NCBI GenBank assembly: GCA_020747065.1 | Contig: JAGMVK010000014.1 | Location: 496,001-560,000, forward strand | Direction of reading: 5' to 3' | DNA from: Cadophora sp. MPI-SDFR-AT-0126 | Taxonomy: Eukaryota > Ascomycota > Leotiomycetes > Helotiales > Ploettnerulaceae | DNA: 64,000 nucleotides | In this document: piece after piece, positions 45,968 through 59,251 of the stretch | Layout: every line of letters begins with the position of its first letter | Position numbering within the stretch: position 1 is the first letter of the stretch | Position numbers and translations under genes: made by a program | Notes under the pieces: generated by a model | What the model was told of the DNA's origin: nothing | What the model saw: the letters and a program-made list of their open reading frames with translations, nothing else | The model's database searches: none

Positions 45968-46697
45968 ATGTCGAACGTCGAGCAGCGGCCATTTGTGCCA
46001 GCTAAGAAGGTCGATACTGCTTATCCTGTGGGTATTCCCTCGCCTCCTTCCTCTGACTTCGAAGCTAACGATGTTCCCCTCAGCTCATTGACAGCGACCC
46101 GTAAGCTCCCGGAACACCTTACTCGGGTACGAAGTCGAAACAAAGATATTAACAGATGGCAGACATTTCAAACGAGTGATCGGATATGCGCGCAAGTCGG
46201 ACTATGTTGCTGGAGCGGCGACGGCTACTGCGGGGCCAGGATTGATGTTGCTTTGGGAGAGAATTGCGCCTTCATTGGTCGGAAAGGGAGGATTCGCACC
46301 TATCATGCGTCTGTCGGGGGCAATTGGATTGAGTGCTGGATTCTTGATGTTTTACCAACGGTCGATATGTTCGTTCTCCGAGGCTGATTAGGATGTCTTG
46401 GGACTATTTCTAACAGGGTTAATGGCAGTGCGATTTTACGGTTTCACAGAGAATTCGAGAGAGGTCGCGATGGACATGAAGGAGATGGTCGCAAAAGTAA
46501 AGAAGGGGGAGCCTCTTTACGGCGTCAGTTCCACAACCCCATACATCCAGGGTATGGCAAGCAGAAACTCGAGATATTCGGGTGTTTGGCTTCATGTTCT
46601 CCCGTGGTTCAACTTTGTCAACCACAATCAACATGGTGTGGATACGGCTAAATACTACCAACAAGCTGAGAGGGAATTAGAAGCAGAGAAGAATTGA
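45968..46697 (+). CDS. NADH:ubiquinone oxidoreductase 21 kDa subunit (mitochondrial complex I)
   Basis: Four exons (45968-46027, 46084-46100, 46163-46368, 46429-46697) give 183 residues. Exon 2 is just 17 bases and codes for LIDSDP; it is needed to join DTAYP to PHFKRVIGYARKSDYV. One or two membrane segments follow (GLMLLWERIAP, IGLSAGFLMFY), then RFYGFTENSREVAMDMKEMV and GVWLHVLPWFNFVNHNQHG, a highly conserved signature of this fungal complex I accessory subunit. It acts in the inner mitochondrial membrane. The acceptor before exon 4 (GGCAG) was chosen over an AG eight bases upstream because it gives SILRFYGF in frame. Confidence 0.88.
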
Positions 46698-46897
46698 GGG
46701 AAGGACCGGAAGTCTTGTTTGTACATAGGGATTGGACTGGGGCTTTCATCATGGGTGTTAAATCTGGTATTCTGTCTTCAGATTGTGGCTTGGTCGCTCC
46801 TTGCTCGTATGGATGCAATCCGCTTCTTCTTGAAATTTGCATGTGCTGAAGCTCCGATCCTAGATTTCTGCTGGAAAGAAAACTTTCTCCCGTCCTC

Positions 46898-47595
46898 TTA
46901 TCCGCCCATCTTTCCACTCCCAATAGGCTCAACGTCCAATTTTAGCACCCTATCTTTTTTCGCCCTCGGTTCCGGTGCCCTATCATTCTCCTGAACATAG
47001 AACCTCCGTAGCATAACAATAGCCTCTTCCCTCAACCAACCACCATAGACCTCATAATCTCCCTCCTTTCTCCACTGCCTCCTCCACTCCTCCTCGCCGA
47101 GTCCCTCCAAATCCTCACTCTCTTCCTCCATAAAGTCCCTACCATTCTCCCTCTGAATGTTCAGCACTCCTCCCGTCCCCCCAAACTTCTCATTAGTCGC
47201 CCCATAAAACACCCTTTTCACACCAATTTGCCTCAACAGACTAGCGCACATGATACATGGCTCGACCGTAACATAAAGATCACATTGCTTCAAGATCTCC
47301 GGGCCGTACTTTTTCTTTTCGGGGTCAGAGGTATGAGGAGTGGTCAGAATCTCATTGATGCCGATGAATTCTGCATGGCGGGTACCGTTATATGTCCGGT
47401 TCGTCGCATTCATGCCTCGCCCGATGATGACTCCGTTGTGCACGAAAACGCAGCCGACGGGTGTTTCTGACGTTTGGAGTGCGAGCTCAGCCTATTTGCT
47501 TCAGTACTCGAATACATGTTGAGAAGGAGAGTGTCTACCATAGCTAGAGCTTCTCTCATACATGAGAGGTGCGTTTGAGTTTCTTCCTCCGTCAT
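46898..47595 (-). CDS. TAD2: tRNA-specific adenosine-34 deaminase catalytic subunit (TAD2)
   Basis: Two exons (47595-47539, 47491-46898) give 216 residues. The zinc-dependent deaminase site is complete: RHAE (His58, Glu60) and VEPCIMCASLL (Cys98, Cys101). The strand TPVGCVFVHNGVIIGRG and the block GATNEKFGGTGG are typical of the TadA/Tad2 group rather than cytidine deaminases. With Tad3 it converts A34 to inosine in the anticodon of several tRNAs, an essential step in decoding. The C terminus carries a charged extension (Glu/Arg-rich, then EREAIVML-like helix). It converges on the complex I gene with 200 bases between stop codons. Confidence 0.9.
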
Positions 47596-49509
47596 CTTTG
47601 TGGACGACGGAGAGTGGTTTGTGGGATTTATAGATTGAAGTATGGACGATGGCGATTAATGAGTGATTTGGTAAGTTCTGAATACTAGCCTCGGAAAAGC
47701 TGTTCGAAAATAAACAAGGCTTTCAACGACAGGAGAGAAATGTGCTTCTGATGAGAGCTCCTCGCTTGACAGCATCGCTTGTCTTTGTGTCTGCTCCGCT
47801 TTTTGAGCTACATAACTCTGAGATGGCAGTTCCTTTAAGTTGACTGGCAGATAACTCCAAACAACCCAATATTGAGATTCCATTTGGCCATTTTGCTCCG
47901 AATGTAGCGAAAAATTAACAAATTAACAGGAATGAAAATTTCCATCGGGATGATGCTCACGTGCTACTCGCCGCTTTTTGAAATCCGGACGCCGCTTTGA
48001 AGCTTTTCCAACCATGATTTGGTTCGAGGCTTCCCCATCCGCAATCTACGCTTCAGAATTTCAATTCTGAATCAATCTTGTAGAAACATTGTCTATCATA
48101 TAGTCACGAGAGTGTAGATTTCACACGCGAAATTTAGTAGTTGTATTATTGTCAGTATATCTTTTTCCTCACTGGTCACGGTATTAACAACTGGAAATGA
48201 CTCGAAGTGTCCGAGCCCTGGCATCCATCAAAAATTTCTAATGGAATAGTTCTTTCGTACTTGTGTGTCGGCGAAGTACATTATCATACATACAGTTATG
48301 CCTAGCAGCAGCTCGATGGCAGATACACGATACGGTTTTGTTGTGTAAACTACAGATTTAAGCGAGCCCCCTCCTCTATCCTTCGGATCACAACTCCTGC
48401 TTCCCAGCCCACATCATACGAGGAAGAAAAGGTCTACAAAGATTTCAACTAGGGCATGATATGAGATCTAAAAGCAGGACTCGGTCCAGGGGATGGGTGT
48501 ACAGGAAACTTTGGCTTTTTGTCCATTCAAAATAAATATCAATATATTGAGAGAAATGGGTAGACCTAAAAGTCCAACAGTCTCCGACAAGTGAAGCCGC
48601 TTCACAAAGTATGGTATATCATCAATAATAATGCCGCAGCATTCAATTTAATTTTATTGCTCGGACGCATCAAGGAAGGAAGGAGTCCAGCAGCAACGGC
48701 GTCCGTGGTCCCGTCTTGAAGTGACGTCTGCTCAAAGTCAACATCGTGCCTTCCACAGGCAAGGGAATATGGCAGCTTATAAAGATCTCCTTCTCCCCAT
48801 TTCTTTCTTCATCTTCTTCATCCATCATCATCAACAACAACAACACTTCATCATCGCAACGCAGCCACCAGGCCAATAACCACGCTGCATCCTTGATTCA
48901 TTCTCTCCATACTCTCTTGTAAGGTTGTACCTCTCCATTCAGTGCCTAGCTTCTTTCCCATGGTTCAAGTCGATGGGGCTTTCGAACAGCGCAGGTCACA
49001 GTCAGTTGTAAGCATCTTTCCATCATCACAGCCCCCTTTACAACATTGCATCACCCTCCCAATCACTGAATCACCCTTCGCATCGTCCCACCATCTCATC
49101 TCTTCGGGGCCTATGACTAACCTTCCATGGTCCGCAGAACGATGACCCCTCATCAAGGCCATGCTTTCCAATCCCCCTTACTGCACATACACTTGCAATG
49201 GTAGGGTTCCTGTCCTTGCCTGTTGTGGATGCTCTGGGAGGGACGTTGGCAAACGTGTCAACGGAGTTTGGTTCGATTCCATTCTAAGCAGATGGCGGGG
49301 GCAGTTATCTTGCGTTCCCTTCGGGTGTTTCTCTTCTACTCAGTAACGTGCTGACCCCTGGACGGACCGCTTAGGTATTCCCGGCTGGAGCGGCTGGAGT
49401 TGGTGCTTGGGAGGGATTTAGAGTTGCCTGGGCAGGAAGGCTGTACAGGTGGGATGGCAGCAACAGTTAGAGGAGTCAGATAGTTTAGCTTATTCAATGA
49501 ATTGTGCTT
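47596..49509. other. Intergenic region, no supported gene
   Basis: About 1.9 kb between the TAD2 gene, which points leftwards, and the RNase H-like gene. Frames are below 80 codons and have no motif. A GGTTCGATTCC sequence near 49270 resembles a tRNA B box, but no cloverleaf can be folded around it. The interval 48780-48880 is rich in CAT/CAA triplets. Confidence 0.45.
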
Positions 49510-50364
49510 CTACCTCGCTCTCAATTCCAGTCTGAGTAACCCGAGACCGGTAGCCTCAACATCTGGCAAGACTATCGCTGGTGGTCGGGATCGTGCTCTG
49601 GCTCTTGCTCGTGCTCTTTTTGTCTTCGACTGAACTTCAAGAACTCTATCACCCTGCCCGGCCGAAGGAGTGTAATTCGCACCTCGTCTTGCCGCATGCA
49701 TCGCACGACGGCTTCCCTGCACAGATTCCGTATCCGGACCCCAGCGAAGCTCTACAGCGACACCACAGTCCTTTATCCTTTCTGCCGCAAGAATCCCCGG
49801 TTTCAGCAGAAACTTTTGGTCAGGAACAACACCTACGATCCCCTTCTTCATCCTCTCGAGCACTCTACGAGACCCTGTGTAAACAACGACTACCGCCGGC
49901 TTTCTTTCCGTTCTAGAGACCTCTTCAGCAGCGATCTGAAGAGCCTTCGAAATAGCTGCTATCTCAGCTACCCAGTCCTTTATTTCACGCTGGATTTGAT
50001 ACTCGAGATCCACCCAACGATCGCGGCTACGCATATATGTGACCCCTATACCGTAGCGGCTTTTCCCTGCGGTGCCAATTTTGGAGTTGGACCAGAGCAC
50101 CATCCTTTTTCCTCTCGGGCTTTCGTGGAGATCCGGATCGGGGCTGTATTCTGCGCGAGCGAAGCGTGTGGCTGTGAGAGAGTCATGCTCGATCTCTATG
50201 TTCGCAGGGAATGGTTGGATTGCATGTTTCAGCGTCGCTTGTTGGCGCTGAGTACGCTGAGTACGAAGTGATTGGTTGTATGGCAAATCCGAAGATATTG
50301 AATGGTGATTCAAGGAAGTGTCCGTCGAAGTGTCCGTCGAGTATATTTGCGGCGTTGACGACAT
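49510..50364 (-). CDS. RNase H-like fold protein with degenerate catalytic site
   Basis: A single exon of 284 residues from the Met at 50364 (MSSTPQIYST); an in-frame Met 19 codons upstream is possible. The middle (about 95-240) follows the RNase HI pattern seen in fungal and retroelement RNase H domains: a first strand RMVLWSNSK, the strand KSRYGIGVTY, a helix with EIAAISKALQIAAEEV, then VVVVYTGSRRVLERM and ELRWGPDTESVQGSRRAMHAARRGA. Where active enzymes carry Asp in the first strand (DGS) and before the third helix (TDS), this protein has Ser/Asn and Gly; only the helix Glu is kept. The C terminus is Arg/Ala-rich (RARARARSRPP). It is probably a non-catalytic, RNA/DNA-binding or vestigial protein, perhaps from a domesticated retroelement domain. 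Its start contains a short direct repeat (STDTSTDTS). Confidence 0.6.
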   Translation of the reverse strand: MSSTPQIYSTDTSTDTSLNHHSISSDLPYNQSLRTQRTQRQQATLKHAIQPFPANIEIEHDSLTATRFARAEYSPDPDLHESPRGKRMVLWSNSKIGTAGKSRYGIGVTYMRSRDRWVDLEYQIQREIKDWVAEIAAISKALQIAAEEVSRTERKPAVVVVYTGSRRVLERMKKGIVGVVPDQKFLLKPGILAAERIKDCGVAVELRWGPDTESVQGSRRAMHAARRGANYTPSAGQGDRVLEVQSKTKRARARARARSRPPAIVLPDVEATGLGLLRLELRAR

Positions 50365-51708
50365 CGTGACGTTAGAATAGGGATGTCCCCGAGTGTGGAA
50401 ATTGTTTCGATATTTAAACAAATTTTTGTGCGGTGTATGTATACTTAGATGAGTTGTAGAAATGTATTGGTGGAATATGCTTTCCAGGATAGAAGTAGTT
50501 AGTTAGTCGGATTGTGAAGGTGAGTCATTCTGAGACCACTACTTCATATAAATTTCAGAAAAGGAGGTTAGTGAGTCTGTTCCGCTTAGGAAAAAGACCA
50601 GGAACCAACCTAATCACTAGGTCCCTGGAACTGATTCTGCTGCACCGCAGACTGATGAAAAGTGTGGCACCGTAAATTGAAGAAAATTGGGCATTCCCTC
50701 CGTCCACTCTTCTATACACAAACTTCAAATCAGTAGATTGATATTTAAGTAAGTGATTACTAGCGAATACCTGCTATGGTATATTCTTTGTCATTTGTGT
50801 CTCTTTTTAATTCCTCCTCTGTTGTTGAGAGTCAGTATATCAGTGAAGTTCTGGAAGTGATTCGTTGTTGGAAGCTGGGACTGAAAGTCAGGATGTAAAT
50901 AGAGATACATATATATCTTATACATCGCATTTCAACTTTTGGCCCTTCAGAACCTATCCGTGGTCGATGATTTTTCTAACCTTCATTGTTGCGTACGGGG
51001 TTTCTCCTCTATTGCCTTCATTTTATCTACTACTACTTATTCGATGGCTTATCTCTGTCATAGCGGATGTTTTCATCTGCCGATTGTTTTCATTCTCGTC
51101 AAGCGAGCCCGCTCAAAAGTGCCAATATCAAGTTCGATATACAGCTTAGGAACTTAAATCCTGACCCCAACATAGGATTTGTACATATTTCATAGTACTA
51201 TATTACTGTACGAGTCCAAAATTGTGAGAAGTGATATACCTTCCAGGGATCCACGACTTCATCTTCAAAGTGTTTTTGTGCAACGCCCCTCAACACTGGC
51301 CTCGAGAAATTCACTCCTGAAGCAAACGACGATTCACTTTTCTCCCTTCCGTATCGGTAAGGTTGGTCTCGCTTCTGTCTGATGCATAGTCCCGACCTTA
51401 GCATAGAGCAATCATATACCTCTCTCTTTCCCTTCTCCCCATAGTTATTTTCACTCAACAACACAAACAACAGCATCATCATACAGCTTCCGGTCCAACT
51501 TCATCTTGCCGTGGAAAGCTCGAGCAGGTATCATCTTGCCTGTATTCTCGACGAATCCTCTCCACAAATAAGACGTAAGTTGTACCCTTTCTTCTCATGC
51601 ATCACATCTATGACCAAGACTTGAGCTTACACTCGATAGATTTCGTCACTTTCCAAACCACAACCCACAACACCACACTGCTACCTCCGCCCATCACCAA
51701 CCCCAAAG
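50365..51708. other. Intergenic region upstream of the MYND gene
   Basis: About 1.3 kb, the shared upstream region of the RNase H-like gene (minus) and the MYND gene (plus). A T-rich frame at 50865-51149 is hydrophobic but has no family pattern. The last 150 bases are C/A-rich, like a leader. Confidence 0.45.
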
Positions 51709-53014
51709 ATGACACTCAACAATTGCACCATCTGCGACAAGGAAACCGTCCAAAGTTACGCCAAGTGCAAATCAGCTGTCTACTGCTCCCAAGAATGTCA
51801 GAAGCTCGACTTCCCCCTCCACAAGTTGCTCTGCACCAAGATCACCACATTCTTCGAGCAAAACCCTCGCCCCATTGATGAAGACCTCAACACGTACAAG
51901 CTCGGCCTTCTCCTTCCCCGTTAGCGCCAAGAATCCCGAATTTTTCTGGATCCAGATCACCGGCCGCAAGTTCGAGTTTGTTAACAGCAGCCCCGGAATG
52001 AAGAAGTACATCGAGGATGCACACATTGGTCAGAAGACCTCTCGAGGCGATCACATGCTGGATGTATTCATGGGTGATGGTAGCTATGGTCGTGACAAGC
52101 CCAATGCATGCATCAGCCGCCTAATGCATGGCTACCAGTGGACCGACGGCGGAAATCCTCTCTCAGAGGTCAGATGGGTTGGCAATATCGTCGTTCTTGG
52201 TTACGAGATTACTGGTGGCATAGGACGCCGTTGCAAGACGTACAGAGATGTCACTGTTGCCGATCTGCGCTTCGCGTTGGACTTTCTCGGGCACGATGTC
52301 AAGCTGTACGAAACGGAAGATGTTAACAGATTCTACATCCGTGATGAGAAGATGTGGATGAAGGGGGTCAAGATCAGCTGCTCAGGAGACATGAAGCTGC
52401 TAGGCAAAAAGCGGTTCCGCGACGTACTTGTATCCAGATACAACGACATCTGTGTGAAACGCGGAAGACTGTCTACTTCAGCTATCTCTGGTCATCTGGG
52501 ATTCGAACTTATGGTTATGAACTGTGCTTGGCACAAGGTCCTTCAGGAGGCTTTCAAGAGTGGCATGGGGGGCCTCACTCAGAATCCGCATGTGGCATAC
52601 TTGATGCTAGACGCTATACCAAACGCTGACAACAAGAATTGGGGACTCGCAGATCCTGAGAAGTGGCGCAAGGATATGAATCCAACGGCCTTGATCGTTC
52701 GCAAAGATATGGGTGACATCACGGCAAAGCAGATCGAAACTTTGGTCGCCTATTGCAAGAACGTCGTTCAAGAGGCCATGAAGGGTGATAATGAGAATGG
52801 CTGTCGCAGTAGTGATGAGAGAAAGGCGGTCGTGGACAAGTACATGACCTGGGAGATGTTTCGGGTGTGCTTCGAGGCGTTCAGGAAGGAGAAAATCAGT
52901 GAGGGAGATACATCCTGGACTGATGCAGCATTGCCTCAAGTTCCTGCACCTGAACGAGCAGAACTTCCGAAGGATCTTCTGTTTAAACTCAGTATGCTGG
53001 AATGGAATGCTTAA
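51709..53014 (+). CDS. MYND-type zinc finger protein with apparent one-base frameshift
   Basis: Frame one (from 51709) codes for a MYND finger: CTICDKETVQSYAKCKSAVYC, then SQECQKLDFPLHKLLC. It continues to NTYKLGLL and stops at 51922. The other frame picks up without overlap loss as FPVSAKNPEFFWIQITG from 51914 and stays open to 53014. Joined by skipping one base near 51913 the product is 434 residues, and GLL-FPVSAKNP reads as the continuous block expected in fungal MYND proteins. A 34-base intron (GTACAA...GTTAG) would also keep frame but is shorter than any other here and would remove that block. The finger lacks one expected ligand: Tyr17 stands where the third Cys usually lies. The role is unknown; MYND fingers bind proline-rich partners. 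Confidence 0.7.
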
Positions 53015-54182
53015 AGCCAAGGTCATCTCGTTGACGCCTTGGCGGCAGAGTGCGGGCGATTGCCAATAGGTTTTTTTTCCTTCTCAATCCGTGAAAGATT
53101 CTGCAGCATCGAAGGGTGTGAAACTATCTAGCGACGGGCCGATGGATATAGCCCGTGGCTTATAATTCATATACAGCAATCAGCAAAGTGCTTTGCCATC
53201 GGGGGAAAGCAATATGCAGGGCAGGCCAGAGCAGATGAATGAAAGACGTTGGCATACAGACACTTTTGCTTCATTGGTCTCCTGTGATTCAAAGCTTGAT
53301 ATTCCAGAATGCAAAGGCTCCTCAATTCGGGGTGTATGCAAGATATGGACAGGTTGACACTTCAACCATTTTTTTACTCTGAAAATCTCTCACAAATGTT
53401 ACCCGACCATCTTCGCCAAGACTGATACATTGCGACACCAGACTGAATAATTCTCCTGCCGCTCGTAGTGAATATCTCTTACTCGACGCACGATAGGACA
53501 TAGCCCCATGCTTGGATACTTGAACGAAGAGTTATCAGCGCCTTTGGCTTGCTCCTTCATGAGATCTACCGAAGCAGCAGACCCTAGTACATAATCATCG
53601 CTGATGGTGTAAACAGATACCTAGTTCCAGTGCTGAGCAGTTTTTACAAAACGAGTTCTTCTGAGGACTGGGCGGGCTGAAACAACAGAACTTCGACATG
53701 ATGACATCCTCGATGATGCTTTGTTTTGCGATCCTTCCAGTGTGAATCGTTGGAACCATTTATACGGTCCTCGTAAGGTCGAATCAAGCGTTCCAGCCCT
53801 CGGTTGCGTATTGTTTCTGCCTATTCATCATCCCCGAAGAGCTTTGCCATTCTGTAGTAGTGGACAATAAATACTGTTAGCAGCTGATCTACACGAATCT
53901 GAACAGAATTGTTGTCCAAATGGGGCTAAGGGCATAGAGCGGCAACGTACTCATTGAAAGAAGTAAATGGTGGGGAAGCAACTGATGTATTGGACAAGTT
54001 CAGGTCTGCGAAAATAGTTCTGTACTTGGGAGCCCAGTGTATACATTCCGGGTGCGATGCTATTCCGAATCAAAGTGGCGGGCTTTCCTCTGCATTTATA
54101 TCGGGTGGAGATGATCTCTTGTACAAAGACTCGGTTCTGGCCTATGCATGATAGTGCATATGCATCCCGTTGGTTCGTCGTG

Positions 54183-54633
54183 TCAGTCTATTGAGATCCA
54201 TGTTTTCTGAGAGACTGCAGCCCGTTCGGCATTGGTAGAGGCCGATGGCTTGAAGACATGTTTTGAACTCGTTGAGGAATATTCGAGTTGTGTTGTTGAA
54301 ACCCTATCAGGGTGTTGGGTGGATAGGGATTCGGTCTGGACGACCATTTGTCGACGAATGGCTTCAGCCATCTAGGGGTGAACGAGTCTCGATCCCGAGC
54401 TCTCTCAACGTCAAGCGACCTGGAATACTCGACAAGCGATTAATTGTTACAGACAGGTATGCGAATGTAGTGAGGAGATTCTTCAACTGGCAGTCTAGGT
54501 CTCTCGAGCTCGTGAATGGCCTGGAGCAGGAACTGAGCGAAGGCATTTTGCTCCTTAGCGGTCTTGAAAGGAGGTTCGTCGTGAATCTAGATTTCATGTC
54601 ATAATCTGGTACGGGATTAAACATGTTGGGCAC
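54183..54633 (-). pseudogene. Possible small or decayed gene, unknown function
   Basis: On the minus strand two consecutive frames have gene-like codon use. One starts MPNMFNPVPDYDMKSRF (54633) and ends at a TGA near 54364. The second, shifted by one base and overlapping that stop, starts MAEAIRRQMVVQTESLS (54371) and ends at 54183. A pyrimidine-rich acceptor-like sequence (CATACAG) lies just upstream of the first frame. This could be the remains of one gene broken by a frameshift, the last exons of an unrecognised gene, or chance. I recognise no family. Confidence 0.25.
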
Positions 54634-56883
54634 TGTATGGCTGAGAAATGAAATCTGTGTTCTTAGACCTTTTGGTTAAATTCGAAAGTCTGATGGATTT
54701 GAAAGGGGTGAGAACAGACGCCTGCACAAGTGGAAAGGAGGTACCCAACATCATGACAATTCTGTTTTTGGAAGGTAGGATTGGGAAAGAAGATGCCCTG
54801 CCTCTCCGCTCCCTTTAATATCACTCGATAGCCATTGAGAATCAGGTCCGAGGAATCAGATTTCCAAACTTATCAGGAATAGACTCGACAGACTTCCATT
54901 TTTGAGGCTCAACATTTCGTTACATACAAATTGCTTGCGGAACATCTGAAAAGTACTTCTCGGATGTCAACTGCAGCAGATAAACCCCGCTGCCTATCTG
55001 TCTGCTTCCATCTCACCTATGAACTCAGCAGGTCTCGAACTAAAATGTTCATGTGGCTCGAAAAGTAAGGCTCTGACCTCAAGCTTCGCTAAAGTGGAAG
55101 AGGCAGTCCGATATGCTTGGCACATCCTCGATTTCAAAATCTAAAACCTAAATAGACCGAAATGTTAGAAGTCAAATCGTGACATAAACTTCTACATCGA
55201 TTCCACTTGGGACGCGAGATGTGCCCGCCATCAAGATCTCGCAAACTTTGACAGACCAAACTCAAGATAGTCTCTGATTCTCGTCCGTCTGAGCCCCGTG
55301 CAGCATTACATTCTGTGAGATACCCAGCTTGTCAGACAGACGAGGTCATTTTTGTCCAACCAAAGGCAGGGCGTACAGCCAGGCACAGCACATTCGTGCA
55401 GCATCGTGTCGTCTGCAGACAATCTGGGCAACCAGAAACAGGGGAACAGCCTTACGAAGACACGCCTTGATATGCAATGCAATGCCAGCTGGGCAGCGAG
55501 GCATAATCTGATTTAAGCAACTGCAACTGTTCTTGCGAAAGCCGTGGGATATTCAGCGGATGACATGAGATACCTTTAACACTGGGTTTGGTACTTGGAT
55601 GTGAAGGTTGGAGAAAGATGGCGTGTTGTTTTGTACAGTCAAGGCTGAGTCAGCGATTCTGGTCAATATGATGTCCATGATGAGGCTAGCTAGGGAAGAA
55701 GTAATACATCATCGATCTTAGGTAGGCCAAACTTTATCGCAGATCTAAATTTAATAGTCCTGGGAATATTTACATGCTTTCCGGACTAGCTGTTACTCAG
55801 GAAATCAGGTTGTAAACAAAGCTGAAATGTCTCCCTATCTCGCGGATGGTATTGCTGGGATGGAACTCTTGTCTCACTCCTATCGATATCTACCCCTCCA
55901 TTCATGTTGCCCCTCATCATGCCATCAAAGATTCTCAAGACTTTCCATAAGATTTGAAATGATGCCGCCTGTTCAACGACAATTTACCCCTTTTGATAGT
56001 CTGTTGCTAGAAAGATATTAAGGGTCTATTTCCACCATCCCGCGCGCCGGATCTGCAGCCATTCATTCTATTCCCCCTGTTCTAGACGATTTTAGTCGCC
56101 GTGCCAGCGCCAACAGTCAATTCAATCACGGAGCACGTTTCTCGTTAGACCTGCTCCAGTCGTCGTCGCAGGTCTAGACAAATGAAATAAAACAAGCCGT
56201 CCCGAATCGCTGCCATCAGTCATCTCGTCTGGCTATCTTCTTCCGTTTCGCGACTTCGCTTTCAGCACTTCTTGTACATTTTCTTTTGGCGTATCGAATT
56301 ACAACCACAGCATTTGGGGGCAAATACTTCCTCTATCGATCCTGCTGTATGTTCAGACTGTGCTTTGCATCGATGATTGCGCCGCAGTATCGCCATTTCA
56401 GCCAGCCAGTGCCCAGCTCTTGCAGTTCAGTTCCGCTCACGGCGACAATTCGCCTTTGGTGATTACGGCATACACCTACCTTGGCCAAGCATCTGCTCGA
56501 GTCCATCCAGATCAACATCCGGCTTTTGTGCCCGGTGCAGTTCAGTGCGCCACAAAGTGGAAAGGTGGAAAGCTGAAAAGGTTTGTGCTGTTGGATCTAC
56601 AGTTGTTTTTGAAGTTGCATTTCCTCATCCAGCGCCAATCCACGCCACCAGGACAATTGCGCCAGGGACCGAATATCCGCGCCCGCGTCATAGGTAGAGT
56701 ACTGTACTGGAGTCGAGAGGTAGAGCAGCCCAGCGCAGCGCAGCATAGCATAGGCCAGGCCAGACGGTGTTAGAGCAGATCGGACAGCCTCAGCCCTCCT
56801 CATTCAGTCTCCTCTTTTCGCAGCGATAGTTATCTGCCCTCACATCTCGACAATACATATATCTGCTGCGACTAGACCAGAAC

Positions 56884-56907
56884 GACCAGACCAGACCAGA
56901 CCAGACC
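56884..56907 (+). repeat. GACCA tandem repeat
   Basis: The pentamer GACCA repeats four to five times without interruption in the leader region of the kinase gene. Confidence 0.8.
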
Positions 56908-57070
56908 TTGCTTTACGCCTGCAGCAGCCGCAGCCCCCAACGACCCCCAACCTTGATATTATCATATCACATCAGAAGGAAAAGACCATTCCCATTTCCC
57001 CTCCAGCCGACAAACCCCAACCCAAGGAAGGACCCCGCCTCGCCCTCGCCAAACCAAACACCACCTCAGG

Positions 57071-59251
<2,181 letters not shown>

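Larger units (their letters stand above)
53015..57070. other. 4 kb gene-poor region upstream of the SRPK gene
   Basis: No confident gene. A short pair of coding-like frames on the minus strand (54183-54633) is listed separately. The last 700 bases before the kinase start are GC-rich, contain several short frames (for example 56360-56773) and a GACCA pentamer repeat, and are best read as promoter and long 5' leader. Confidence 0.5.

Noticed and set aside
49260..49300. tRNA-like B box (GGTTCGATTCC)
   Set aside because: The flanking bases do not form a T-arm stem or an acceptor stem, and no A box lies at the right distance.
56360..56773. 137-codon frame upstream of the SRPK gene
   Set aside because: Overlaps several other frames on both strands in GC-rich leader DNA, no motif; at most an upstream frame in the 5' UTR.
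56884..56907. Tandem GACCA units considered as a CRISPR-like or telomeric repeat
   Set aside because: Five-base units without spacers; a simple microsatellite.
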